Source: Bacteroidota bacterium (lineage in GTDB: Bacteria > Bacteroidota > Bacteroidia > Bacteroidales > JAAYUG01). From it: a DNA stretch of 12,269 nt. The notes beneath the pieces were generated by a model. It was not told the DNA's origin, made no database searches, and saw only the letters and a program-made list of their open reading frames with translations. Below are positions 1 through 5,978 of this stretch, piece after piece; position 1 is the first letter of the stretch; every line of letters starts with the position of its first letter. Both the position numbers and the translations under genes were made by a program. The stretch is from the NCBI GenBank assembly GCA_021812865.1, contig JAKAMP010000022.1, forward strand, positions 1-12,269, in the 5' to 3' direction.

Positions 1-461
1 CTGTTCTGCCAGTTTTCTGGTATGTCGAAATCCTGCCGGTACGAACCCACCGGGTTAATATCGTGGGGTACATGCGGGGGATCGGGATTATTCGTCCATT
101 CATAAGGTATGTTCACGTAAATAGGCATACCGTAGCCTTGGATTTCCCAGTTTGAAGGCACCTGGATGTCTTTCCAACCGCTCACATCAAAGCCGGGGTC
201 GAAAAATCCTTCAGGCCGTTTGGAAGGATCTTCGGTAAAGAAGAATTTCCATTTGCCATCGAGGGAGAGATACCAGGGGGAAGCAGAAGACTTGCCTGAC
301 AATGCGCTTTCCACCGAGCTGTATGGCAACAGGGTGGCATGCGGGGCTTCCTTGTTGATTCTCACGATATCCGGATTTTCCAGTTCGGGAGGCAGATCCT
401 TCTTTTGCGCAAACAATGGCAATGAGAGCATGACAAACAATAAAATCAGTGATTTCTTCAT
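1..461 (-). CDS. lacZ: Exported GH2 beta-galactosidase (LacZ type), N-terminal part
   Basis: This is the first 153 codons of a gene that continues beyond the left edge. It starts at the ATG complementary to 459-461 and begins with a signal peptide (MKKSLILLFVMLSLPLFAQ), so the enzyme is likely periplasmic or outer-membrane associated. After it comes the sequence NPDIVRINKEAPHATLLPY, then WYLSLDGKWKFFF at about residues 50-65 and VPSNWEIQGYGMPIYVNIPY at about 105-125. These are characteristic of the N-terminal sugar-binding jelly-roll of LacZ-type GH2 enzymes, which hydrolyse terminal beta-galactosides. The catalytic TIM barrel lies outside the window, so activity and full length cannot be judged. 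The gene lies 93 bp downstream of a TIM-barrel sugar isomerase-like lipoprotein gene on the same strand and is probably co-transcribed with it, subject to the hairpin between them. The family call is secure; the exact substrate is inferred. Confidence 0.9.
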   Translation of the reverse strand, partial: MKKSLILLFVMLSLPLFAQKKDLPPELENPDIVRINKEAPHATLLPYSSVESALSGKSSASPWYLSLDGKWKFFFTEDPSKRPEGFFDPGFDVSGWKDIQVPSNWEIQGYGMPIYVNIPYEWTNNPDPPHVPHDINPVGSYRQDFDIPENWQN

Positions 462-490
462 TCCTATTTCTGGTTAGCAGGTTAGATAAA

Positions 491-533
491 CCGGGGCTGA
501 TTTCCTGCATATGGATGCAAGAAACAGCCCCGG
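491..533 (-). terminator. Strong intergenic hairpin, terminator or attenuator before lacZ
   Basis: A 9-bp GC-rich perfect stem (CCGGGGCTG at 491-499 with CAGCCCCGG at 525-533) continues inward after a one-base bulge as TTTC/GAAA and TGCAT/ATGCA, closing on a 4-nt loop at 511-514. On the minus strand it is followed by TTTAT. It lies 21 bp after the stop of the upstream isomerase-like gene and 29 bp before the lacZ ATG. The trailing T tract is short, so termination may be partial. Confidence 0.65.
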
Positions 534-554
534 CCTGAATTGATTATGAAAGGT

Positions 555-1409
555 TTATTTTACAAAATCTGCATTTTCAAGGTAATCGAATGATTTTTTG
601 GCGCCGTCCAGGGCAGTGGTTTTGTATTCTTCCTGTTCCACTACATAATACTTGGCGCCTGCCAGGCTTGCCTTATCGAAGATGGCTTTCCAGTCGATCT
701 TGCCGCTACCGCCCACTTCGTATTCATCTTTGATATGAAGGAGGGTGAAACGGCCGGGATATTTGGCAAAATATTCAAGGGCATTGCCGCCACCGATGTA
801 AATCCACCACAGGTCCATTTCAAAGAATACCTTGGTAGAATCGGTATTTTTGAGCATGTAATCATAGATCACAGTGCTGTCGATGGATTTAAATTCCCTG
901 TCGTGGTTGTGATACCCAAACTTGATGCCGGCAGCATTACATTTTTCGCCAACTGCATTGAAATAATCGCAATATCTCTTCACTCCGGCAAGACTGGTAT
1001 AACCAACGCTGTCCATGAAAGGTTGCACGATATATTTCACCCCGGCAATCTTATGGGCTGCAATGCAGGTATCCCACCATGCCATGGTCTTGTTCCAGTT
1101 GGCCGAATCGGGAACCGGCTGACCTGTATGTGAACTGAGAAAATCAATACCGTTCTTCTTCAGAAGCTCTGCAAATGCAACCGGATCCATTCCGTAAAAC
1201 TTGCCATCTTTATATCCTGCAGCTTCAACATACTTGTAGCCGATCTTTGCCACCTGTTCAATGGTCCATACAGCACTGGAATCCATATTCTGGCGAACAC
1301 TGTACAACTGTAAGGCAATGGGTTTGGGTTCAGCTTTTTTGCAGGAGCTCATGAACATGGGCATTGCCATGAACGCTGCGAGAATGATCACAAATATTGA
1401 TTTTTTCAT
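555..1409 (-). CDS. Sugar isomerase/epimerase-like TIM-barrel lipoprotein, copy A
   Basis: This protein of 284 residues belongs to the xylose-isomerase-like TIM-barrel superfamily (AP endonuclease 2 family, PF01261). The start is the ATG at 1407-1409; an upstream TTG at 1436 would add nine residues before the signal sequence and is unlikely. MKKSIFVIILAAFMAMPMFMSSC is a lipoprotein signal with the lipidated cysteine at 23, followed by KK. Visible barrel motifs are ALQLYSVR (32-39), the YHNH motif (166-169), FEMD (196-199), LLHIKDE (223-229) and VVEQEEY (256-262). By family knowledge His167, Asp199, His225 and Glu258 are candidate divalent-metal ligands. Members isomerise or epimerise sugars, and some Bacteroidota members are thought to act on 3-keto sugars or 3-ketoglycosides; the substrate here is not known. 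It is a tandem duplicate of the gene at 1513-2364 and lies upstream of lacZ, which supports a role in saccharide breakdown in the cell envelope. Confidence 0.88.
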   Translation of the reverse strand: MKKSIFVIILAAFMAMPMFMSSCKKAEPKPIALQLYSVRQNMDSSAVWTIEQVAKIGYKYVEAAGYKDGKFYGMDPVAFAELLKKNGIDFLSSHTGQPVPDSANWNKTMAWWDTCIAAHKIAGVKYIVQPFMDSVGYTSLAGVKRYCDYFNAVGEKCNAAGIKFGYHNHDREFKSIDSTVIYDYMLKNTDSTKVFFEMDLWWIYIGGGNALEYFAKYPGRFTLLHIKDEYEVGGSGKIDWKAIFDKASLAGAKYYVVEQEEYKTTALDGAKKSFDYLENADFVK

Positions 1410-1433
1410 AGTGTAAAGTTTTAGATGATGATT

Positions 1434-1441
1434 CAAATCTA
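1434..1441 (-). promoter_or_regulatory. Bacteroidota-type -7 box upstream of copy A
   Basis: The minus strand reads TAGATTTG, an exact match to the Bacteroidota -7 consensus TAnnTTTG, ending 24 bp before the ATG of copy A. It is preceded by a T7 run. The same T7 run plus TAGATTTG occurs at nearly the same place before copy B, which argues that it is functional and not a chance match. A clear -33 TTTG is not visible here. Confidence 0.5.
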
Positions 1442-1512
1442 TATAAAAAAACAGGTGCTTAACTCAGGATTTTTGATAAATTAATTCACAGTGATATAAA
1501 TTCTTAGGAGCG

Positions 1513-2364
1513 CTATTTCACAAATCCTTCTTTTTTCATGTATTCGAGAGATTTTGCCAGTCCGTCAAAAGGATTGGTAGAATATGCTTCCTGTTCGAGT
1601 ACATAGTACTTCACCCCGCTGAAATCGGCCAGGTTGAAAATAGCCTTGAAATCGATCTTACCGCTGGCGCCCATTTCCTTTTCATCCTTCACATGCCACA
1701 GGATGAATCGACCGGGATATTTTTTCAGATATTCCACCGGATTTTTACCTGCATCGGTCATGTTCCAGGTATCCAGTTCAAATACTACCTTGGTGGAATC
1801 GGTGTTCTGAATGAGGTAATCGAATGGTATCTGTCCCTCAAGCTCTTTGAATTCAACATTTTCATTATGATAACCGAAAGTAAGCCCTGCAGCCTTGCAT
1901 TTTTCGCCAACGGCATTGAAATAGTCACAATATTTTTTCAGGTTGGCGAGGCTGGTATAGGCTATGCTGTCCATCCAGGTCTGGATGACAAATTTTGCTC
2001 CAACGGCTTTGTGATCAGCTATGCAGGTATCCCACCATGCCATGGTCTTGTCCCAGTTGGCCGAATCGGGCATACTGGCGCCCGTATGCGAACCGAGCAC
2101 CGACATACCGTTCTTTTCAACCAGGGCCTTGAATGCTGCAGGCTCCATTCCGAAGAACTTCCTGTCATGGTAACCATATAATTCCACAAATTTAAAACCA
2201 AGCTTCCCGATCTTCTCAATGGATCCGGCCGGGTCGGTTTGCATGGAATCGCGTACACTGTATAACTGCACGCCAAGGGGGCGGGTTTCTGCTTTCTTGC
2301 AGGAATTCAGCACAAAAGGAACCAATAGCGCTGATACAAGCAGGATAGAAAACGCTCGTTTCAT
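1513..2364 (-). CDS. Sugar isomerase/epimerase-like TIM-barrel lipoprotein, copy B
   Basis: This 283-residue paralogue of the next gene (555-1409) starts at the ATG at 2362-2364. It has a lipoprotein signal MKRAFSILLVSALLVPFVLNSC (Cys22) followed by KKAE, as in copy A. The two proteins align end to end with very few gaps, share blocks such as SANWxKTMAWWDTCIA and YCDYFNAVGEKC, and both end in FVK. Visible barrel motifs are GVQLYSVR (31-38), FELD (195-198), LWHVKDE (222-228) and YVLEQEAY (254-261). The candidate metal ligands His166, Asp198, His224 and Glu257 are kept. The second His of copy A's YHNHD is replaced here, giving YHNEN, and copy A's MDLWW is LDTWN, so substrate or reaction may differ. 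It is probably the first gene of a minus-strand unit leading to copy A and lacZ. Function is assigned at superfamily level only. Confidence 0.87.
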   Translation of the reverse strand: MKRAFSILLVSALLVPFVLNSCKKAETRPLGVQLYSVRDSMQTDPAGSIEKIGKLGFKFVELYGYHDRKFFGMEPAAFKALVEKNGMSVLGSHTGASMPDSANWDKTMAWWDTCIADHKAVGAKFVIQTWMDSIAYTSLANLKKYCDYFNAVGEKCKAAGLTFGYHNENVEFKELEGQIPFDYLIQNTDSTKVVFELDTWNMTDAGKNPVEYLKKYPGRFILWHVKDEKEMGASGKIDFKAIFNLADFSGVKYYVLEQEAYSTNPFDGLAKSLEYMKKEGFVK

Positions 2365-2390
2365 AGGATTAAGTTTAGTATTAGGTTCAT

Positions 2391-2424
2391 CAAATCTATT
2401 AAAAAAACCGGTAGATTGTTCAAT
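2391..2424 (-). promoter_or_regulatory. Bacteroidota-type promoter for copy B
   Basis: On the minus strand ATTG (2424-2421) lies 22 bp upstream of TAGATTTG (2398-2391), fitting the TTTG / TAnnTTTG pattern of the Bacteroidota primary sigma factor. The box ends 26 bp before the ATG of copy B and is preceded by a T7 run, matching the arrangement before copy A. Confidence 0.55.
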
Positions 2425-2671
2425 TATGCCCCATTTACTTTACCTGCGGCCATATAAATTTCATTACACAGCCGGTCAACCTGTCATTACAACCCCTGAA
2501 AAATGCCGTATTTTCTTGAAAAGATTATTTTTGCTCGCAATATTCATTTATATTAGCATGGATGTTCCATAGTGTAATGAAGTAATCTTGATCTATAGTG
2601 TAACTTCAACCTAAAATATCCGTCCTATCCAGGAATGGATTTAATTGTCTGTTAGCAACAACCTGATCCGT
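2425..2671. other. Divergent intergenic region without a convincing gene
   Basis: With the copy B promoter and leader this makes a 307-bp gap between divergent genes. It holds a TATTTTTG box on the plus strand at 2526-2533 that could serve the exported-protein gene at 2672, though no -33 element is clear. A 9-bp direct repeat ATAGTGTAA occurs at 2569-2577 and 2595-2603, 26 bp apart. A 48-codon open frame from ATG 2426 shows no support as a gene. Confidence 0.4.
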
Positions 2672-3232
2672 ATGAAAATCATCATATTTCTGTTGGCCTT
2701 CCTGTCCGTTCTGCACCAGGCAGAGATGGCACCCAAAGGCAATGAAAAACCGGTAATTCTGATCAGTGCATTCCACCAGTATAGCCTTGTCCCACCCAAT
2801 GGCTGGGAATGTGAAAATCAAAATACCAAAGGCCCGGTTTCTTTTGCAGTGTTCTATGAGAAAGGGTATTCATTCAATACTGCCGGAACGATGATGTTTG
2901 TCAACAGCAGTTCCATGAACAACAGCAACCGTAAAAAGGTGGAAGACTTTATGAAGGCCGACTCCGTATTTTACCGTGAACACTATCCTAATGTAAGTTA
3001 CACTACAGAAAAACCGGTGAAGATAAACGACAACCTGTGGGCGCGCCTTGTGGTGCTGAACGGTTCGGCCACCCGCACCTTTGATGCCTATGCTTATATC
3101 GATGCGGGAAAATCTGTGGTAATCATCGGAATATCTTCCGAGAACAAAAATAATTTCGATAAAATGATGAAAGCATTTACCGAGCTGGTGAAATCGTACC
3201 AGTTCATCGCTTTCAGACCTTCTTCCCGGTAA
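2672..3232 (+). CDS. Exported protein of unknown function
   Basis: This 186-residue protein begins at ATG 2672; a TTG at 2645 would place nine polar residues before the signal peptide and is unlikely. MKIIIFLLAFLSVLHQAEMA is a probable signal peptide, so the product is likely periplasmic. I do not recognise the family with certainty. The order of elements is FHQYSLVPPNGW (34-45), a central strand-rich part with FVNSSS (76-81), then AYIDAGKSVVIIGISSE (141-157) and a C-terminal helix ending in ELVKSYQF (171-178). This resembles the small PsbP/Mog1-like (DUF1795-type) fold, where a short hydrophobic strand pair precedes a final helix ending in SFxF. That resemblance is my inference and weak. The gene ends 10 bp before the acetyltransferase gene and is probably co-transcribed with it. 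Confidence 0.75.
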   Translation: MKIIIFLLAFLSVLHQAEMAPKGNEKPVILISAFHQYSLVPPNGWECENQNTKGPVSFAVFYEKGYSFNTAGTMMFVNSSSMNNSNRKKVEDFMKADSVFYREHYPNVSYTTEKPVKINDNLWARLVVLNGSATRTFDAYAYIDAGKSVVIIGISSENKNNFDKMMKAFTELVKSYQFIAFRPSSR

Positions 3233-3242
3233 ATAGTGTGCC

Positions 3243-3806
3243 ATGGACCTCCGAACAGAAAAAGAAAAAAGTCTTTCCGGCGAACTCTATCATGCCGGTG
3301 ATCCTCAACTGGTGGCTGCGCGCCTGTATGCCAGGCACCTGCTCAAACTTTTCAACAACACAGAGGCTGATCAGCTGCAGCTTCGGCGGGAATTCCTCAC
3401 CGAGCTTATCCCTTCTCAGGGAAAGAACCTGGTGATAGAGCCTCCGCTATATTGCGACTATGGCAGCAACATCTCACTGGGGAATGATGTATACATGAAT
3501 TTCGGATGCGTTATCTTAGATGTGGCGAGGGTTTATATAGGCGATAACGTGCTTGTCGGGCCTTCAGTGCAGATTTACACAGCCACCCATCCCACCGACT
3601 GGCAAACCCGGGCAAAGGGACTCGAATATGCCAGGCCTGTAAACATCGGCGCCCATGCATGGATCGGGGGCGGCGCCATTCTCTGTCCCGGGGTTAGCAT
3701 TGGCGAAAGATCTATTATCGGGGCCGGCAGTGTGGTAACAAAAGATATCCCCCCCGATGTGGTTGCTGCTGGAAATCCATGCAGAATAATAAAACACCTG
3801 AAATGA
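3243..3806 (+). CDS. maa: Maltose/galactoside O-acetyltransferase, left-handed beta-helix
   Basis: This 187-residue enzyme likely transfers acetyl from acetyl-CoA to a sugar hydroxyl in the cytoplasm. The N-terminal part, EKEKSLSGELYHAGDPQL at 6-23 followed by a helix to about 55, matches the maltose acetyltransferase (Mac) domain. From about 60 to 180 there are hexapeptide repeats of the left-handed parallel beta-helix: ISLGND, VYIGDN, VNIGAH, WIGGGA, VSIGER and SIIGAG. The catalytic histidine of the family is visible as His116 in the extended loop motif TATHP, and the C-terminal AAGNPCRIIK is typical. Length is normal for LacA/Maa. It follows the exported protein by 10 bp. Whether maltose, a galactoside or another sugar is the natural acceptor cannot be read from sequence, so the symbol is a family label. 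Confidence 0.92.
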   Translation: MDLRTEKEKSLSGELYHAGDPQLVAARLYARHLLKLFNNTEADQLQLRREFLTELIPSQGKNLVIEPPLYCDYGSNISLGNDVYMNFGCVILDVARVYIGDNVLVGPSVQIYTATHPTDWQTRAKGLEYARPVNIGAHAWIGGGAILCPGVSIGERSIIGAGSVVTKDIPPDVVAAGNPCRIIKHLK

Positions 3807-3894
3807 ACATTCTTGTTTGCATACTGAACAGCCCTCATCTTCCTCTGAACCCGGATGCACGGAATAACGTAATCATTTCCCCAACCTGAGGTCC

Positions 3895-4275
3895 ATGCAA
3901 ACCCTTGTCCATTACTCTTTTCATTTTATTTTCCCCCTGTTTATTGCCCTGCTCTTTTTCAGGGATCAATGGAAAAAGGCCTGGCTGATCATGCTGCTAA
4001 CCATGCTGGTTGACCTTGATCATCTTTTCGTTCGTCCTGTTTTTGATCCGGCGCGCTGCAGCATTGGATTTCATTATCTTCACTCTATCCCGGCCATTGC
4101 CCTGTATGTAATCTTTCTTTTTAATAAACGTACCCGCATTGCAGCAGTAGGCCTCCTCTTTCATATGCTAACTGATTTAATTGACTGCTTCTGGACTTTC
4201 AGCCACTGTCAGTCTTGCATGTTACATTCGAAACTGTACGCAATTTATGTGAATGTAATGCATCTATTCAAATGA
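3895..4275 (+). CDS. Small DUF6122-like membrane protein
   Basis: This 126-residue protein is strongly hydrophobic, with about three to four membrane segments (roughly 8-22, 28-45, 62-76 and 82-99). Conserved-looking polar motifs sit at membrane edges: HYSFHF (6-11), MLVDLDHL (37-44), FDPARCSIGFHYLHS (50-64) and FHMLTDLIDC (89-98). This pattern matches, from memory, the Bacteroidota family DUF6122. The buried Asp and His residues resemble small membrane proteins annotated as putative metal-dependent hydrolases, but I cannot claim activity. It starts at ATG 3895, 88 bp after the acetyltransferase stop, and is followed 25 bp later by a DUF1284-like gene. Confidence 0.8.
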   Translation: MQTLVHYSFHFIFPLFIALLFFRDQWKKAWLIMLLTMLVDLDHLFVRPVFDPARCSIGFHYLHSIPAIALYVIFLFNKRTRIAAVGLLFHMLTDLIDCFWTFSHCQSCMLHSKLYAIYVNVMHLFK

Positions 4276-4300
4276 TTCATTGATCACGAAACCCAAATAT

Positions 4301-4792
4301 ATGTCTCATTATCTGCTCGTCAAACCGCATCATTTCGTTGATATCATGGCTTCATTTGCACCCGGATTCATCGAATTGAAATCTCATCCCTATCAACATT
4401 CCCTGCATAGGGTGAGCCTTCAGATCCTCGAAGACCGGAACCAGATGCTCCGGATAGAACTCGGCGCCGATGCCATATGCAAAACGTGCATCCTGAATAA
4501 GGATGGCTTGTGCACGGATCTTATCGATACCTCTTTCCGGCCTCAGGCCCCTTCTTCCAAAAGAGCATATAACTTGCTGCTGGATGAACGCTGGTGCGGA
4601 CGGCTGGAAATGCAATGTAATGAATTGCTCACCGCATACGACTTATGCAAGCGCCTTCTGAAAAACGCAGACAACCTGGAAGAAATATACAGGGAAGTAC
4701 CGGCCGACTATGTAAACCGAAAAGAACAGACCCTTCGGAGCGGACTTCAGCATTACCTGAACAAGACCATTCGCTGGACCTATGAGCTGTGA
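4301..4792 (+). CDS. DUF1284-like cysteine-motif protein (putative Fe-S or metal binding)
   Basis: This 163-residue protein starts at ATG 4301 (MSHYLLVKPHHF); a TTG start at 4280 would add seven residues and has less support. The N-terminal VKPHHFVDIM and the cysteine cluster CKTC-x7-C (Cys60, Cys63, Cys71) resemble DUF1284 proteins, which carry an RPHH start and a C-x2-C...C motif suggested to bind iron-sulfur or another metal. The protein is longer than the roughly 130-residue family norm, with a helical C-terminal extension from about 100 that ends in YLNKTIRWTYEL. It follows the DUF6122-like gene by 25 bp and is likely co-transcribed. The role is unknown; the family match is by motif only. 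Confidence 0.75.
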   Translation: MSHYLLVKPHHFVDIMASFAPGFIELKSHPYQHSLHRVSLQILEDRNQMLRIELGADAICKTCILNKDGLCTDLIDTSFRPQAPSSKRAYNLLLDERWCGRLEMQCNELLTAYDLCKRLLKNADNLEEIYREVPADYVNRKEQTLRSGLQHYLNKTIRWTYEL

Positions 4793-5031
4793 TTAGTGAT
4801 TGGTGATTTGAATTTTGAATCTTTGAATCTTTCCTCTATAAATCTAAAGGAAAATTTATATGATCCAGATATACAAATTCTTCAGGATAAACCTCAAAAC
4901 TGAGACCCGAAACAAGCGATTACGAAGGACATTCAATGGTCAAGCCATAGTCAATTCATTGTCATACAAGGGCTAAACCCAATCACCCTTGAAAGACATC
5001 CCCCGCATGCTAAATTTTCGCAATACAACCT
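4793..5031. other. Gene-poor spacer with low-complexity direct repeats
   Basis: This is the left part of a 658-bp gap. Just after the DUF1284-like stop there are short tandem motifs: GTGATT-type units at about 4796-4809 and TTTGAAT-type units at about 4807-4830. A 38-codon ATG frame (4860-4976) preceded by AAAGGAAAA has no recognisable product, so I do not call it a gene. No terminator or RNA gene is evident. Confidence 0.5.
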
Positions 5032-5335
5032 GACTACCCGACCGCATGACCACAAGACCGCACGTTGAGGCGTAGCCGAAATCCCGGACGCGTAGCGATC
5101 GGGAACTGCAAGACTGTATGACCGCAAGACTGCATGACCGCACGTTGAGGCGTAGCCGAAATCCCGGACGCGTAGCGATCGGGAACCACATGACCGCATG
5201 ACCGCACGTTGAGGCGTAGCCGAAATCCCGGACGCGTAGCGATCGGGAACCGCAAGACTGCATGACCACAAGACCGCACGTTGAGGCGTAGCCGAAATCC
5301 CGGACGCGTAGCGATCGGGAACCGCAAGACTGCAC
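5032..5335. repeat. Octamer-phased repeat array with four identical 40-bp elements
   Basis: The 304 bp divide exactly into 38 units of 8 bp. Degenerate octamers of consensus GACYRCAH (for example GACCGCAT, GACCACAA, GACTGCAT) make up the linkers; those right after a 40-bp element start AAC instead of GAC. Interspersed are four identical 40-bp elements at 5064-5103, 5144-5183, 5208-5247 and 5280-5319, each starting GTTGAGGCGTAGCC and ending GCGATCGGG, and each preceded by GACCGCAC. Start-to-start distances are 80, 64 and 72 bp, all multiples of 8. Each element holds two small GTA-loop hairpins. The array lies in intergenic DNA between plus-strand genes. The likely class is an intergenic minisatellite or REP-like palindromic family; it is not a CRISPR array. 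Confidence 0.9.
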
Positions 5336-5405
5336 ATTGCAATGAATAATGCCCCATAACATTCCGATTTTTATGAAATGAACGTGTTAATTTCCTATCC
5401 TAATG

Positions 5406-5413
5406 TAAGTTTG
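5406..5413 (+). promoter_or_regulatory. Possible -7 box before the membrane protein gene
   Basis: TAAGTTTG matches TAnnTTTG and lies 37 bp upstream of ATG 5451. No convincing -33 TTTG is seen at the expected distance, and single matches to this short pattern occur by chance. Confidence 0.3.
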
Positions 5414-5450
5414 AATCTTCGCCCCCAGACCTTCATATATTTTTCAGGCC

Positions 5451-5978
5451 ATGGTGATTCCAATCGTACATAAAAAAAGGAGCAAAAAGAGAAAATTATT
5501 GGTTATCACAGCGCTGTTCCTGTTCGCCCTCGGTTTGATCATAGCCTGGAACGATGACCTGATCATTGCCATGGGATACCGGTGGCTTGAATGGTTCACC
5601 CTGGCAATCATCATCATATATGCAGGTTTTGTAGTGTATTCTCTGATAGCCAGCAAGGAAAGCATCATTGGAATACTCCGGTTGGGTAAAGGCCAAATTG
5701 AAATCATTATTCATAATGAATATTATGCGTGGAAGGTATCAGAGCTGGATAATATACAGATTGTAATAGAAGGATATAAAGGAGAACCCATAACTGGCGG
5801 CAAGTCCAGTCATGACGGTATGGGTAATTTAATCGTTTTTCAGGCCCCGGGCAGAACGCATATCTATGAGTTCTTTATGAAAAGTGCGTTGGAGATGAAT
5901 GAGATGGTGGATTTTTTCAAAAGAAACCTTTCCCCGGATAAGCTCAGGATTATCCGGGACGCCAGCGATATACTCTAA
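5451..5978 (+). CDS. Two-helix membrane protein with C-terminal soluble domain, unknown
   Basis: This 175-residue protein is not one I recognise. A basic N-terminus (HKKRSKKRK at 7-15) is followed by two membrane segments at about 16-33 and 48-67, with an outside loop of about 14 residues. By the positive-inside rule both ends face the cytoplasm. The C-terminal 75-175 part alternates short strands (GQIEIIIHNEYYAWKVSEL, IQIVIEGYK, NLIVFQA, THIYEFFMK) and ends in a helix around MNEMVDFFKRNL. This strand order followed by a final helix is reminiscent of membrane-anchored PH-like domains, but that is only a fold guess. The gene stands alone on the plus strand between the repeat array and convergent genes, and its stop codon overlaps the stop of the DUF190 gene. 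Confidence 0.75.
   Translation: MVIPIVHKKRSKKRKLLVITALFLFALGLIIAWNDDLIIAMGYRWLEWFTLAIIIIYAGFVVYSLIASKESIIGILRLGKGQIEIIIHNEYYAWKVSELDNIQIVIEGYKGEPITGGKSSHDGMGNLIVFQAPGRTHIYEFFMKSALEMNEMVDFFKRNLSPDKLRIIRDASDIL

Noticed and set aside
735..2181. Plus-strand frames of 132 and 162 codons with similar sequence opposite the two epimerase-like genes.
   Set aside because: Their mutual similarity reflects the duplicated genes on the other strand; they are antisense shadows.
2426..2572. 48-codon ATG frame in the divergent region, with a hydrophobic C-terminal stretch.
   Set aside because: It overlaps the promoter region of copy B, shows no ribosome-binding context and no family similarity.
2569..2603. 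Direct repeat ATAGTGTAA, also present at 1408-1416.
   Set aside because: Nine bases in AT-rich DNA with no consistent relation to promoters; kept only as a note in the intergenic entry.
4860..4976. 38-codon ATG frame preceded by AAAGGAAAA.
   Set aside because: The product is short, unrecognised and without signal or motif, so chance is as likely as a gene.
5064..5319. CRISPR array: four identical repeats with spacers of 24-40 bp.
   Set aside because: The spacers are variants of the same octamer and not unique sequences, spacing varies in 8-bp steps, and no cas gene is present.
4951..5362. Three overlapping minus-strand open frames of about 107-129 codons through the repeat array, with repeated peptides such as RSLRVRDFGYASTCG.
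   Set aside because: They arise because the repeat has few stops. Spacings of 80 and 64 bp are not multiples of 3, so the repeated peptide switches frame, and no frame has a start or domain support.
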